Positions 24,051-35,577 of a DNA stretch of 64,000 nucleotides are shown here, in pieces. The notes below the pieces were generated by a model. That model had not been told where the DNA came from. It searched no databases and saw nothing but the letters and a program-made list of their open reading frames with translations. Position numbers and translations under genes: made by a program. Source of the DNA: Castanea sativa. Taxonomy: Eukaryota > Streptophyta > Magnoliopsida > Fagales > Fagaceae. How positions within the stretch are numbered: position 1 is the stretch's first letter; every line of letters starts with the position of its first letter. Location: assembly GCF_040712315.1 (NCBI RefSeq), contig NC_134015.1, positions 3,818,445 to 3,882,444 on the forward strand, given 5' to 3'.

Positions 24051-24310
24051 TTGGTAGAGTTTGAGTTTGAATCTCCTTCATCTCTGCATAACAAGATTGT
24101 TGAGATAACTTTCCTAGCCCAATTTTTCAATGGTTCTGGAAGATGTCTATGTTGTCCAAGATTGATTTATAACACGCCATCTTGGGCTGGACTTGAGATT
24201 GAGAAAATGTCAAACAGAAACTCCTTCATTATGCTAACTTGGGCCGAGCCTGGTTTTCACCAAATAATTTTTCAAAAAAATAAAACATCCTTTCATATCA
24301 TGATTTAATT
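24051..24310. repeat. dispersed repeat, copy 2
   Basis: Same as 14318-14478 and 46380-46590, here longer, ending CTAACTTGGGCCGAGCCTGG. The overlapping 85-codon frame is not considered coding. Confidence 0.65.
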
Positions 24311-25099
24311 TTCCACATGTCAAAGGCATTATTAAAATAATAATAATAATAAGAGTAATAATAAGAGTAACTAAGAATTACTCAAACGTGATATGCTCTA
24401 GTACTAGTTAACATATATAATCTATAATTATCTTATTATGGCAAGAATTCAATTTCCCTGGTTTTTTTTTTTAATAAAAAAAAAACACTATAGATCTTAT
24501 TTTGGAAATAATTTAATTTCCTATAATTCATTTCTATTGAAAATAATTCATACTAGGGAAACAGTTCAAGTTACCAACACATATAGTGTGTGTTTGGGTT
24601 AAGATGAAAAATTAAAATTATTTCACTATTCAGCTTATTTTTGCTATTATTCATAGGCTCACTGTACTTTTTAGCACTATTCATGAGTTCCATTGTACTA
24701 TTAGTATATGAACTCATATAGCACAACAATCTCTTTTTTATTAAACCTCTAATGGTATTAGATTATTTTCATTTCATTTGACTAATTTCCATTAGATCCT
24801 TTAATGATTTTAATAAATAATGTATGGAAGTAACACTATTCACACTTTATTGGTTGATATAAATATGTGTTTTTTTTTGCCAAGTAATAAATTTAAATAT
24901 GTTTTTTAATTTATTTAGAAAATTTTATGAACAATACCTAAAGAATTGTATATAAGTTTTACCTATAAAATATATTCACAAGACTCACAACTAGGAAAAC
25001 TCCGTGTGTGTAAAACTTTTGGTGACTAGCAGTGAGTCAATGACTCCAAGACTTTTGTGGGTAAGAAACTTACAGTTGATCATGGAGGCAATGACATAA
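24311..25099. other. array spacer related to 47240-47620 and 48830-49340
   Basis: AT-rich, no gene. Blocks such as GATATGCTCTAGTACTAGTT and TTTTATTAAACCTC recur in units 4 and 5. The stretch TATAAGTTTTACCTATAAAA near 24951-24970 is the empty counterpart of the MITE insertion at 49083. Confidence 0.6.
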
Positions 25100-25108
25100 T
25101 AGATAATA

Positions 25109-26275
25109 GGATAAACTACAAATTTGGTCTCTATCCTTTATACTAAATGTCAATTTGGTCCCTAACCTTTCAATTATGTCAATTTGGTCCTTAACATTTT
25201 TAGTACCATGTCAATTTAGTCCCTATCGTTATCCCATGGATGGAAAAATCTGATGTGTCAAATGAAATAGTAAAAAATTATTTTCCATACCACATCAACT
25301 GCCAATTGTATTGCCATGTCAAATAAAAAAAAAACAAATTAAAATCTGCACACAATCGGATTCATCTCATAGATAATTCTAAAATCCCAAAAAAGTTTCT
25401 CTCTCTCTCTCTCTAGTAGTATCATTTCCATAGCAACCAAATATAACAAGGAAAAGAATATTGCAGTAACATTTTACATCATTATTGCCTTTGAAGAAAT
25501 ATAACCTTCACGTCTATCCTTTGGCCCATTAAAATAAAATTTTAAAAAAAAGTCTGTCCTTAGGTGCATGACAGTCCTCCTCCAAGACCATTGGTCTTTC
25601 TTAATTGACCCTACACTATCCCATACTTTCTTCTTGGCCAAGAACAAAGGTTTTGGTTGATTTAGTGACTTTGGTTCCATTAACTCCAGTAGCACAACAG
25701 GTGTATTTTGTGGCCCATGCGGTTTTTCTCCCATGATTGTTGTCTTTCCAATGTTGACCCTAGATTGCCATGTATTTTCCTCAAGCCTACTCTTATGGAT
25801 CATAATTGTCTTACTGACTTTGGTCTCGTATCTCTCTTTTTGAGCTAGAGGGTCCTCCCTCATGGCTATTGACCTCTTGAAGTTGATCCTAGAAATCACG
25901 AGATAGAGAGAACAAACATGCTGCTGCTAGAAATTTTGCCTGCAACTTGATCTTGACCCAAGTGAAAGTGAGAGTGACGGTGAGGGATATGAATCTGGCG
26001 AGAGAGGAAGTTAAGGATTTCGGTTTTTTCCCAAATTTGATCTTAACGTGTGAATATTTTTATTTTTTTAATTTGATGTGGCATTACAATTGGCAGTTGA
26101 TGTGGCATGAAAAATATTTTTTTACTATTCTATTTGACACATCAGATTGGAATAACTGTAGGGACTAAATTGACATAGTACTAAAAAAGTTAAGGACTAA
26201 ATTGACACAATTACAAGATTAGAGATTAAATTAATATTTAGCGTAAAGGATAAGAACCAACTTTATAATTTACCC
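25109..26275. mobile_element. Mutator-like element with long terminal inverted repeats
   Basis: 1167 bp with inverted ends GGATAAACTACAAATTTGGT and, on the other strand, GGGTAAATTATAAAGTTGGT; similarity continues well over 100 bp inward (CAATTTGGTCCCTAAC and its complement). It is flanked by 9-bp TAGATAATA (25100-25108) and TAAATAATA (26276-26284), 8 of 9 matching. The paralogue at 16655-16675 has the uninterrupted target. A 9-bp duplication with long TIRs fits MULEs. No transposase is present, so it is non-autonomous. Confidence 0.88.
25474..25899 (-). CDS. ORF inside the MULE, possibly captured sequence
   Basis: A 141-codon frame occupies the centre of the element, opening MISRINFKRSIAMRED and including PLFLAKKKVWDSVGS. 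It is basic and has no recognisable domain. Its GC content is higher than the surrounding TIRs and it does not occur elsewhere in the window, which would fit a gene fragment captured by a Pack-MULE. A chance ORF is equally possible. Confidence 0.3.
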   Translation of the reverse strand: MISRINFKRSIAMREDPLAQKERYETKVSKTIMIHKSRLEENTWQSRVNIGKTTIMGEKPHGPQNTPVVLLELMEPKSLNQPKPLFLAKKKVWDSVGSIKKDQWSWRRTVMHLRTDFFLKFYFNGPKDRREGYISSKAIMM

Positions 26276-27013
26276 TAAATAATATTTAGTTGGAACACGA
26301 AATATGTTATGACAAGAAATCTAGAGTTATGGGTACGTAGTGGGTATTAGTTAAAATAATTGATAAAATATCTTGTTGTCGAATAATAATCTTGGAATAA
26401 AATCCCGTCAACGCTAAGAGAGAGATTATGTATCTTATTTTGGTAAGAATTTAATTTCTTAGGTAAAAAAAAAAAAAAAAAAGCCTTATAGATATTATTC
26501 TGGCAAGAATTTAATTCCTTAAAATTCATTTTTATTGCAAATAACTCACACCAGGGAAACAATAAACGTTACCGGTGCTTATTTAAAAAAAAAAGGTACA
26601 AAAAAAAAATAGAAAAAAAATTCCCAATGCACGTTTTCTCAAAAAAAGAAAAGAAAAATTAAATGCTTTCCCAATGCATACAGTGGCAACCGGCAAGATT
26701 AAAATTTAAATGCTTTCAATTTATTTATTTATTTTTGAGAAAATGCTTTCAATTTATTTTGGAAAGGAATCCAATATAGGATAGATAATTCAGTAATTTG
26801 GAAATATACTTGGCAACATGGTTGGGACCATTTCATTTACATTAAATAGTATATTTTATATGAAGACAATATAAATGCACTTCACATTTATGTTAAGAAA
26901 TCCAATTTGTGATTATCCATTCTTTATTTGCATGCCAACATTTTCACAAGGCATATTGTTGTGGTATATACATTTATAGATGTCGAGAGTAATCATTCAT
27001 AAGCAATTTTGAT

Positions 27014-27021
27014 TATAAATA
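27014..27021 (+). promoter_or_regulatory. TATA box of small ORF copy 2
   Basis: TATAAATA followed by GACCC, 83 bp before the ATG at 27097. Confidence 0.6.
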
Positions 27022-27096
27022 GACCCACTTCAACCTTTTCATTCATTAGAAATATTTTTATTATTATTGATGTAGCCCCATGAGATTGTGTGTTAG

Positions 27097-27334
27097 ATGA
27101 TATTGATCTATCGGATCAGTGATTTACCAGATTTGAACATTATGATTAGGTTGAAGACACTTTGGGTAATGCATGAATATAGCCTGATTCATCTTCAATC
27201 AGGTAATTAGTTTATCTTGATTTCTACTTCTTTAAGACAATAAATATTAAGCCATGTCTTTCTCACTCTTTATGTTTGAATTTGTTATTGCAGATTGTGT
27301 TAGACGATTAAAATTATCCATTCAGAAACTCTAG
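27097..27334 (+). CDS. small conserved ORF, copy 2 (48 aa, spliced)
   Basis: Exon 1 is 27097-27202, the intron 27203-27293 (GT…TTGCAG, 91 nt) and exon 2 27294-27334. Codon 36 is split in phase 1. The protein starts MILIYRISDLPDLN, continues RLKTLWVMHEYS, crosses the intron in LQSDCVRRLKLS and ends after IQKL. An in-frame TAG immediately precedes the ATG, so this is not an internal exon of that frame. The same frame, splice sites and TATA spacing are found in four other copies. The product is unknown: small, basic toward the C-terminus, without obvious signal or membrane helix. Translation is unproven. Confidence 0.5.
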
Positions 27335-27771
27335 AATCTCCGCCTTGTACTATCAATTGCAATCACTTATGCAGTGTAACTACTTTGCAAGACATAAGAC
27401 CGTTCGTTAATAAAATTAATTACGTTATGCTATGTAGCAGAAGCAACTTCTGCAAAAATAATAGTTTGGTTGGTCACATTTTGTTTTTCCAGTGTATATA
27501 CTTTGACCTGTACTAATGGATTTGGAATGGTGATGTGTAGCTTGTGAGCTATGGGTGGGGCTAATAATAGTTTAATTTCATGATCAACTTGTCTCCGCTA
27601 TGAAATTAACCCAGATGATGAACAATGTTGCTTCTTTTAATTGTGCTCTTGTATCGCTTTTTCCCCGCATAAAATTGGATAACTTGTAACTACAACCCTG
27701 TGTTTTATATATATAGCTATGACATAGGTTTTTAAATTTTTCTAATTACAGCCCCTGTGACATCCAATTAT

Positions 27772-27840
<69 letters not shown>

Positions 27841-28861
27841 TATTCTAATGAACTACTTTAATCTACCTTTTTTTTTATAAAAAAAAAAAATCAATGGAAT
27901 TAGCCACATAGGATGGAGATTCGATTGTTATGATTAATGGAAAATGAGAGATTCGAACAATGGTTCTCTTTATAAAGAAGACCAAACAATGGTACTTAAT
28001 TACAAAATTCTTGTCACGTGACTCTCTCTTTTATGTTTCTATTAAATCCATTAATGGTATGGTTTAAATAAGCAATCTATGAAAGAAATTGATTTAGAAA
28101 AATTAGATACTAGTATGTTAGCATATATATATGCACACAAGTCAATTAAAAAAGTTCCATAAAATTAAATACTTCTATACGTGATTAGAAAATTTTAAAA
28201 TACAAAGAATGTCAATAAATCTAAATTAAATTACTAGTAACTAGTAGTGACTCGCAAGATGGGTGAGAGATCTTTATATATTTTGAACAATACTTTGGTT
28301 TTTCTAGGATCTGCACGAACCCAAAAATAATTATTGGTCGAAGCAGCTTATTTGAAGGAGTCCAACCTAATATAATCTGTTGTGAACAAAACCAATTTCA
28401 ATCAAGTCATTGACATTTATACTGTAAGTGATGCATTAGTATAGCTAATTAATATTGACTTATTTTGTTTAAAAAATAATTAAGTTGGATAAAAGTATGG
28501 TTACATCTACAAGAAATGAAGTTTGAAAAGCCGTACCCAAAAACGAAAAAGGAACAGAAACAAAACAAGCACAAATGTGTTTTGATAACATTTTGAAATA
28601 TAAATGTACGAAACATGTTTGCTTTTTATTAATTTTGGCAATAAGATCTCGATATTTATACTCTTTGGTCAAAAGAAATATTCTGTAACAGGGTAATTAA
28701 ATGTGGCTGATCAATCAATCAAAAAAAAAATGTTGCTGAAATCTTAAGCCAAATAACAAAAGTCTTGCATATAATATCTTCGTTTCAAATTCTGACTATA
28801 ATATAGATGAAATCTTGTCAAGATTGAAATTTTCACCAAATGGCCACTTAACGGGTAATAA
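27335..28861. other. array spacer, no gene seen
   Basis: AT-rich. Parts match 48600-50050 and 57300-57960, including AATAAGTTGGATAAAAGTAT near 28481 and the run before the exonuclease gene. Contains a long (TA)n tract. Confidence 0.6.
27777..27836. repeat. (TA)n microsatellite, about 30 units
   Basis: Uninterrupted TA dinucleotide run. Shorter TA runs lie near 36759, 50143 and 50347. Confidence 0.97.
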
Positions 28862-29010
28862 TTGGATACTCCGAAAGTATCATAAATGTGTACTCTCTTT
28901 TCTAACATAACTGTGAATCCTACTAATTAAATTTATAGTGAGACCCACGATTCATGTGAGAGGGGGGAGTACGCATTTATGGTACTCTTGGAGTATTCAA
29001 TATTTTTTTT
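28862..29010. mobile_element. fold-back MITE, family A
   Basis: Inverted ends TTGGATACTCCGAAAGTATC and GGTACTCTTGGAGTATTCAA, with an inner pair around ATAAATGTGTACTC and GAGTACGCATTTAT. About 150 bp, related to 16203-16347. Confidence 0.7.
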
Positions 29011-29328
29011 TGCAAGAATTGTTACAACTTAGTTTGCAACAAATAGAAGATAGATGCTATAAAGTGAAAAGCATAATGGAAGACCTTATTCTTCTTTCAA
29101 TTTTCATTTCCCTAAACAATATTTGAACCTAATAAACACTAGTCCCATGCAAGGACTTTAATTAATAATCTCATAAATCACTCATATCTCCTCCCCACAC
29201 ACAACCCATCTCTCTCTCTCTCTCTCACTCCCCCCCCCCCCCCCCCAAAAAAAAACAAAAGAACACACATAAAGCCCATTAAATAAGAGTAGCACACAAC
29301 TTTTAAAGACAATATTTACAGCATAATC

Positions 29329-29934
29329 CTAGAGCAAACTCAAGAGATGGTTTCCAATAAGATAAGAAGCATAAGCATCATGAATGGCATACTTGACCTG
29401 TTCATGTGAAAAAACCCTAGCACCCTAGTCAGAGAAAGTAACACCTTTTGGCTCCTCATAGTACACCCCAACTTCACTAGCTAACTCAACTAAAACACAC
29501 CCATCAAGATTTGGCTTCTTAAGAACCCTAGCAGCCAAATGACCCAATTCCACACCAGTCTTACAACCAAACATCTGGGGCCATTGTAGTATTTTCTTGA
29601 CCTTATCATTAACTCCAATGCCAACAAAACACACATTTAAATCACTCAAAAATTTCTTGATGGATTCAGGAAATGAATCCAAGTAGTACAATTGAACTAT
29701 AAGACAGCGAGTCCCAATACAAAGGATCAATAACATTGCACCATTGCAATTGGGTTTGCACTTGATATCAAATGCCACAATAGGTGCGACCAAAGGCTTT
29801 TCAAAGGAAGACCTTAGCTCATCAATATGAGCATCTACTAGAACAGCACGGTCCACTACACTTGCCTTTACATAAACTCCTTGTATTTCTATTTCATACA
29901 AGCACATTTTGGATAGGAGAGAAATGGGAATCAT
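29329..29934 (-). pseudogene. WRN-like 3'-5' exonuclease-domain protein, copy 1 (nonsense)
   Basis: A single-exon frame from ATG at 29934. It resembles the DnaQ-like/WRN-exonuclease domain of small plant proteins: motif I region VAFDIKC, then LCIGTRCLIVQL, CFVGIGVNDKVKKI (motif II Asp), GCKTGVELGHLAARVL, and after the break VKYAIHDAYASYLI (motif III Tyr and Asp). Full length would be 201 residues, short for WRN but usual for these stand-alone plant proteins. A TAG replaces the Trp codon at residue about 170 (TGG in copy 4), removing motif III. Motif I has Lys where the family has catalytic Glu. Inferred catalytically dead. Confidence 0.85.
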
Positions 29935-30845
29935 AGTGTTTTTTTAGCTTTCTAACCTTCACCCTAGCTAGGCATGATGAGACAGCACTAGCTGCATTGT
30001 GTTAGTTTATAGAAGTGAGAGTTTGGTGGTTTGGTGGCAACTGAACTTCAATTACTTTCTGCTCATGTAAGTTGTCTTATTAGTTTAATAAAGACAGTAA
30101 AATGTCTTATTATATAGTTGGTAAAGTTTCTTGATGTTACACCTGAAACTCAGAGTTCTCTCATTTTTATTGAAACAGACAATGGGAAACTTCCAAATTT
30201 TAAAAACAATGAACATTGAATTACTTGGTAAAGTTTTTTAATATCATACATGAATCTTTCAACCAAATCATACTTTTGAAACGTAAATTCATAAAATGTC
30301 TTATTAGGTGGTAAAGTTTTTTGACGTTACACTTGAATCTTAAAATTCTACTTTATACTAAAATGACTTGGTTGGACAGCCTCCAAATATGGAGGCAATG
30401 AAATGTTAAATTACTTTTCTCTTGGCGTTATACATAAATCAATTAGGAAATAAAAATTGAGGTGCTTCCCAAAATAAAAGTCTAATTAATGAGACTTCAC
30501 GGATTAAATAAAGAACACAATAATGGCTTGTTAAGAATTCATTGGAACCGGTTTAATTGACAAGCAGACCAAATGCATGCACACAAATTTCTACTCTGAT
30601 TGCTTAATGAACAAACTTCACTTCTTTGTATCCCTTTCTATAAGCAACTTAGAAGGTAAATTGTATGAGTATCGAAACTCAACATTTTATTTCCGTCATA
30701 GCCAACTCAAGGTACATGAGCTTTGATAGAAAAACTATGCCAAAGTACCAAAGTAAATTTAAATAGTTAATTCCCAAGATTGATAAAGGCTAGCTACCTC
30801 TAAAATGTTTATTTAATAAAAAAAATCCTCAGCATCAAGCAGCTA
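29935..30845. other. exonuclease upstream region with internal repeats
   Basis: It lies upstream of the minus-strand exonuclease; similar sequence is at 51200-52240 and 59000-60010. The motif GTAAAGTTTYTTGATGTTAC … TGAAWCTY occurs about three times at roughly 100-bp spacing. The position equivalent to the TATA box of the 58.9-kb copy reads TTTATAGAAG here, so the core element is damaged. No gene. Confidence 0.55.
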
Positions 30846-31459
30846 TTTGATCTCCGATTACACCAAAAAACCAATTGATATTTTAGTCTGATGATAAAAA
30901 GTAACAATCAGAATCAAACGACATAAGTTGGAACTATCTCTAAAAATAAAAAAATAAATAAAATAAAATAAAAAACTCATATAAAGTTTATAAACTAGAT
31001 ATGGAAAATGCAAATATATAGGGGTAAAAAGTTTCTCTTAAAAAGGAAACACATTCCTTGTATGATATCCTCCATGGAGGCTAGCCAGCCCAACAAACTA
31101 GACTAGTGGACCATTTTTTTGGAAATTTCCTCCTGCAGTAATGCCATGGCCTAAAAAACACTATTGGGTGCGTCTGTAGATTTATTCAAGAAAAGGGTAG
31201 GGGGGGGGGGGGGACAAAGAATAGGCCCTAGCCTGTTGGGAATGGTAATATTTATTAAAAAAAAATTATAAACTTAATTCACTTTTCAAAATCTAATTTT
31301 CACAACACTAAAATCCATAATTAAATCATCCAAATATATCACACAAAACAAACCAAAATAATATCAAATACGGTAATCCTAATATTTCGTAAATTACAAC
31401 AACAAAAAAGAGACAAAAAGAAGCAAGAGCGGCAGCGGGATTTGGTAACAAACCTGAAA

Positions 31460-31730
31460 AAAATTGGAGTCGTGAAAAGATGAGGTGGTAGGAGCGGTAG
31501 TCCTTGGCAATGAGAGAAGGGGGTGAAGAGAAGGAACGGTAGAGACTTGGTTAAGTGGGATCGGTGGCCTGAGCATGTGGAGTGATTCTTTTGCGGGTTT
31601 AATGGGCTTCGAGAAGAACAAAGGAGGAGGATGAGAGAGATAGAGAGAGGCATTGATGGGTTTTGATGAGAGAGAGAGAGAGTGATTTGTATTTCCATGT
31701 ATGTATGTGAGAGAGAGATTGTTAACGTTA
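31460..31730 (-). other. CT-rich leader and possible first exon, inserted-arm copy
   Basis: Mirror of 22260-22530 with the same exon-like ORF and splice donor. One visible change is ACGCC to ATGCC (Thr to Met) in the leader frame. Confidence 0.35.
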
Positions 31731-32909
31731 GGTTAACCGAATCTCTCTTAAAATAACATACTTTTGGCATGATGATTACTTTACAAGTATCCTATTTTTG
31801 GCAAAATAGTCACTCCACAAGTCTACAAGAGGAAATTTTACATATATACACTCTTAAATTAAGTCTAAAATAAAATTTCTATCTTATGTTAAAAAATTAA
31901 CTAAATAAATTTTTTTTTTTAAATCTCTCTTAAAATTAGTCATGTGCAACGTAATGACCATTGCATATGCATCGGTTAAAATTGGTCATGCGCAAAATAC
32001 ATAACCATTGCATATGTATCGGTAGAGACACTGTAGTTGAATCTTTTTATTTTTTATGAACGTGTGGTGGTCCTGGTGGAATTTATATTACTGTAAGACA
32101 TTATTGACACTCACTCGAACATTTGATTAAATTCCCATAGTTACTGTAGACATTATTAATACTCACTCGAACCTTTAAATAAAAATCTATCCCCATAGAT
32201 AGTAATGACATTGCGTGGTGCAATTTCTGTTAAAGAAGATGAATTGCATTTCCAAGAGGTGAGAGATCTAAGTGAATCTCGTGTCGGACTTTTTTCTCGA
32301 TTGAGCGCCAAAGAACGAGGTTTGTGTGTATTTATGTGTTGTTAGATTGTTAAAAACTTCTTAAATTCTTTTTCTTATTTAAAAATGGAGGTAACGCTTT
32401 TTTATTTTTTATTTTTTTTATATATACTATTTTCTCTGTGATCTTATCTTGCTAGTTTTCTATTGTCTCTGTTTTTGCTATGTATATTTTTTTTATTTAA
32501 AAAAAAAAAAAAGTACTCCTAACTTTTATGCTCAGTAGTAATTTTTTTCCTTGTCTTTTATGCGAGCTATATTCATTGCTTGATTATTTATGCTTGTAAG
32601 TTATATTTATTGTGTGCTACTTTGTTATTTTAAATAACAATCTCTAGCAATTTCTCAAAAAAAAAAAAAAAAAGTGTGTGTGTGTGTGGAGGGGTCCGGA
32701 AACAAGATGAGGGAGAATGGGAAAACTGGGAATGATTTCAATGAACAATTGGATAATGTCTCTCCGGGCCATAGCAGAAGAGAGAGAGTGTTGTAAAATC
32801 TCTGCAAAGATGGGCTGTTTCACAGTTGCCTTTCTAGATAAAATGATGAACGAACTTAAAAGTTATTCTTGAAGGGAATGGTGGTTCACAGCAAAGGGAA
32901 TATCTGAAG

Positions 32910-33840
32910 TTGCTGCAGAAGCACAGAGCACAGCTTGAAATGCTCGTTGCTATAAATACCGGAAGTCATGCATTCTTGCAACCCAGAATCAGTTTGTCTC
33001 TCTCTCGGACTTCACTCATATCTTTGGGTACTAGAAATGCAGAAATGTGGAATGTCAAATCCTACTTCCTAGTTCCTACCAAGAATTGTTCTTGTATGAC
33101 ATGCACCAATGGTAAAGGTTTCTGTAATCTTTGCATGTTTGAAATCTGTAACAAGTTTGAATTTGAAGTAGATGCCTGACATTTGAAGTGTGATACATGT
33201 TCACATAGGATTCATATGGATTGTGCTATTGGTAAGAGTAAAGCCTGCCCATCTGAAATAGTTTTCAGATGTCAAGACTGCTCCAATCTGATTGATCAGA
33301 TAATCGAGTCATGTTGCAAAGCCTGTGACTGGAGGCTCTGATAAGGGATTTTGATCTTTTTATTAGGATCTTACATGGAAGCAATAATCCACGGAGGGAA
33401 CTCTTTTGGAAATGCGAACTTATTCTTCTTCAAACAATACAACGGGAGCAACTACTCCTGAGCAAGCACTGATCCTAGCTGATTTCTTCCATACTCACCC
33501 CACTGTCCGAACTCGCATCAAAGGTTTTTCTGAGTGTGCTCGGAATACCCTTTTTCAACGCTTGGGCACCTTGCTACACCACCTGTAGTTTGTTAGGGCG
33601 AGGGACTTTGATGAAGCAGCAAGGGTCAAGTTCAAGAGGCCTGGGATGACCTGACCAGTTCTGGGTGCGAACCTCTGGATTTGGAGCTTGCGGTGACTCA
33701 AGCTCTTAATGTAGAGGCGACAAGAAGGAAGTGGGAGGAACTTACAGCGATCATCCTAGCCTCGTGAAGGGACATTCAAGCCTGCCAAGATCAGCTGGAC
33801 AACCTCCCAGTCCACAACCCCGATGACATTTTTCTTCATC
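32910..33840 (+). pseudogene. DC1-domain protein fragment, inserted-arm copy
   Basis: Mirror of 20150-21080. It carries the same in-frame TGA before LKCDTCSHRIHMDC, so the gene was already broken when the arm was copied. The frames 32910-33179 and 33406-33588 are translated identically in both arms. Confidence 0.65.
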
Positions 33841-33912
33841 TTTAAAGAAAAACTAGCCATTAATAGTTGAACAATTTTTTTAAAATTTCACTTTGCTTAA
33901 AGTTATGATGGC

Positions 33913-34050
33913 TTACCACCGCGCACCTTAGTGGTCACTCCACAAATATAAATGCTTGTGGGGTGTGAGGGGCAAGGGCTGGAGTTCAAGTTTTCAAAAA
34001 GGAACTTCACACACATATACACTTAGATCATGCTAGAGTAGAAATTCTAT

Positions 34051-34081
<31 letters not shown>
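33913..34081 (+). mobile_element. tRNA-derived SINE, inserted-arm copy
   Basis: Mirror of 19903-20068, here on the plus strand with a poly-A of about 27. It was moved by the arm duplication and not by its own transposition, since its flanking target duplication was carried along. Confidence 0.88.
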
Positions 34082-34082
<1 letters not shown>

Positions 34083-35577
34083 GTTACGATGACTTGGAAA
34101 AAGAAAAAGAAAATATACATAAGAGATTACTACTACTAACAAAGAAAACATGTTTTTTCCTTCAAATTATTCTTGCAAATACCTGAATTAATTGCTTACT
34201 AATAAAGAAAATATATACGGTGAAACCATGGACCTTATCTATCACCGGATTTGGTTGATGTTTTCCAATCTAATTTACCCTAATAATATTGCCTTATCTG
34301 TTTCTCAAAAAAAAAAAAAAAAAAAAAATTTCTTACATAGAAATATCACAAAAATAGAAAGAATGTAGGGAACACTAAAAATTTATAAAGCAACAAATGA
34401 ATTATATTAATGGATATACCAACATAGAATTGCATTAAACGTCCCAAGTCTCAAGCACAGCAAGTTCATCGATGCGTTATTCAATCAAATTAGCAAAATG
34501 CAAAAACACCATTTTTCTTTCTTGAATATTTATTAGAATAAAAAAATATATATATGATCAATCTTAAAATTTGTAGACAATAACGTTTTCTTTCTACGTC
34601 AAATTAAAAGTGACAAATAAGAAGTACAATAAGAAATAATTACATAAGTAATCATCTTACATATTCCCTCATCAATGGTCTTGGAAGTAATAGCAACTTC
34701 TCAATTTATGACTTTAGCTCTTTAGCATCTGCTTCAATAACTTTTTTTTTTTTTTTTTTTGCTAGCTGCGTGATGCTGAGGAATTTTTTTTTTTTTTTAA
34801 ATAAACATTTTAGAGGTAGCCTTCATCAATCTTGGGAATTAACTATTTAATTTTCTATCAAAGCTCATGTACCTTGAGTTGGATATGATGGAAATAGAAT
34901 GTTGAATTTCGATATTCAGTGTTGCAATATCTCATGAGTATCAGCTCTATATAAAATAATTGAAGTAAAATGTGAACTTCAGCTTTCTTGATAAGTTCTA
35001 ATACTCATACAATTTACCTTGTGAGTTGCTTATAAGGGGTACCAAGAAGTAAAGTTTGTTCATTAAGCAACCAGAGTAGAAATTTGTGTATTCATTTGGT
35101 CTGTTTGTCAATTGAACCAGTTCCAATGAATTTCTTAGCAAGCCATAATTGTGTTCTTCATTTAATCAATTAAGTCTCATTAGACTCTTACATTGGGAAG
35201 CACCTCAATGCTCATTTCCTAATTTCTCAATGTATTTGAGAAAATAACTTTGGATTGAAGGAAATCAATTTATGTATAACACCAAGAGAAAAGTAATTTA
35301 ACATTTGATTGCCTCTAATATTTGCAGGGCATAAATAACGGCAAGAGAATGTGAATCTACCATTAGCCATGAGTCTAATCGAACATTTCATCGCCTCTAT
35401 TATTAGGACAAAGCAGCAGTAAGGTGAATCTACCATTCTTCTCAATAAAAAAATTAAAAATTCAAAAAAAAAAAAAAAAAAAAAGGTGAATCCCCCATTA
35501 GCCATGAGTCTTATAGCTCAATTAAAATATCTTGGTGTCTTCAAAAGAATATTTTAAGGTCCAAAATCCTCCTCTAG

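Larger units (their letters stand above)
21330..24310. repeat. block B, copy 1 (direct copy at 43930-46680)
   Basis: Colinear with 43930-46680 from CTAGAGATTGTTAT to the dispersed repeat ending near CTGGTTTTCACCAAAT. Divergence is far greater than between the inverted arms. It contains a CT-rich exon-like segment, a microsatellite and the dispersed repeat. A fragment of its later part (from TTTCTAACT) also appears at 63838-64000. Confidence 0.8.
30846..35577 (-). repeat. 4.7-kb inverted duplication, inserted arm
   Basis: Reverse complement of 18409-23122. The left junction reads AGCAGCTA|TTTGATCTCCG and the right junction CCTCCTCTAG|CAAAGGCATAA. In units 4 and 5 the same site is uninterrupted (CAGCTAGCAAAGGC at 52241, AGCTATCAAAGGC at 60011), so this arm is the insertion. 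Donor and target share CTAGC at the right junction. There is no transposon terminus or convincing target duplication. It contains mirrored copies of the DC1 pseudogene, SINE and CT-rich exon. Confidence 0.95.

Noticed and set aside
24051..24308. 85-codon frame
   Set aside because: Lies in a dispersed repeat whose other copies do not keep it.
27075..27200. Micro-ORF leader as a snoRNA or miRNA precursor
   Set aside because: A small TGATC…GATCA hairpin exists but I see no paired C/D boxes and no miRNA-length complementary arm in exon 2.
30846..35577. The inserted arm as a Helitron, since it ends in CTAG
   Set aside because: A Helitron would start with TC, insert between A and T and have a 3' hairpin. 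The left end is TTTGATC and the right flank is C, and the donor arm is embedded in ordinary array sequence.
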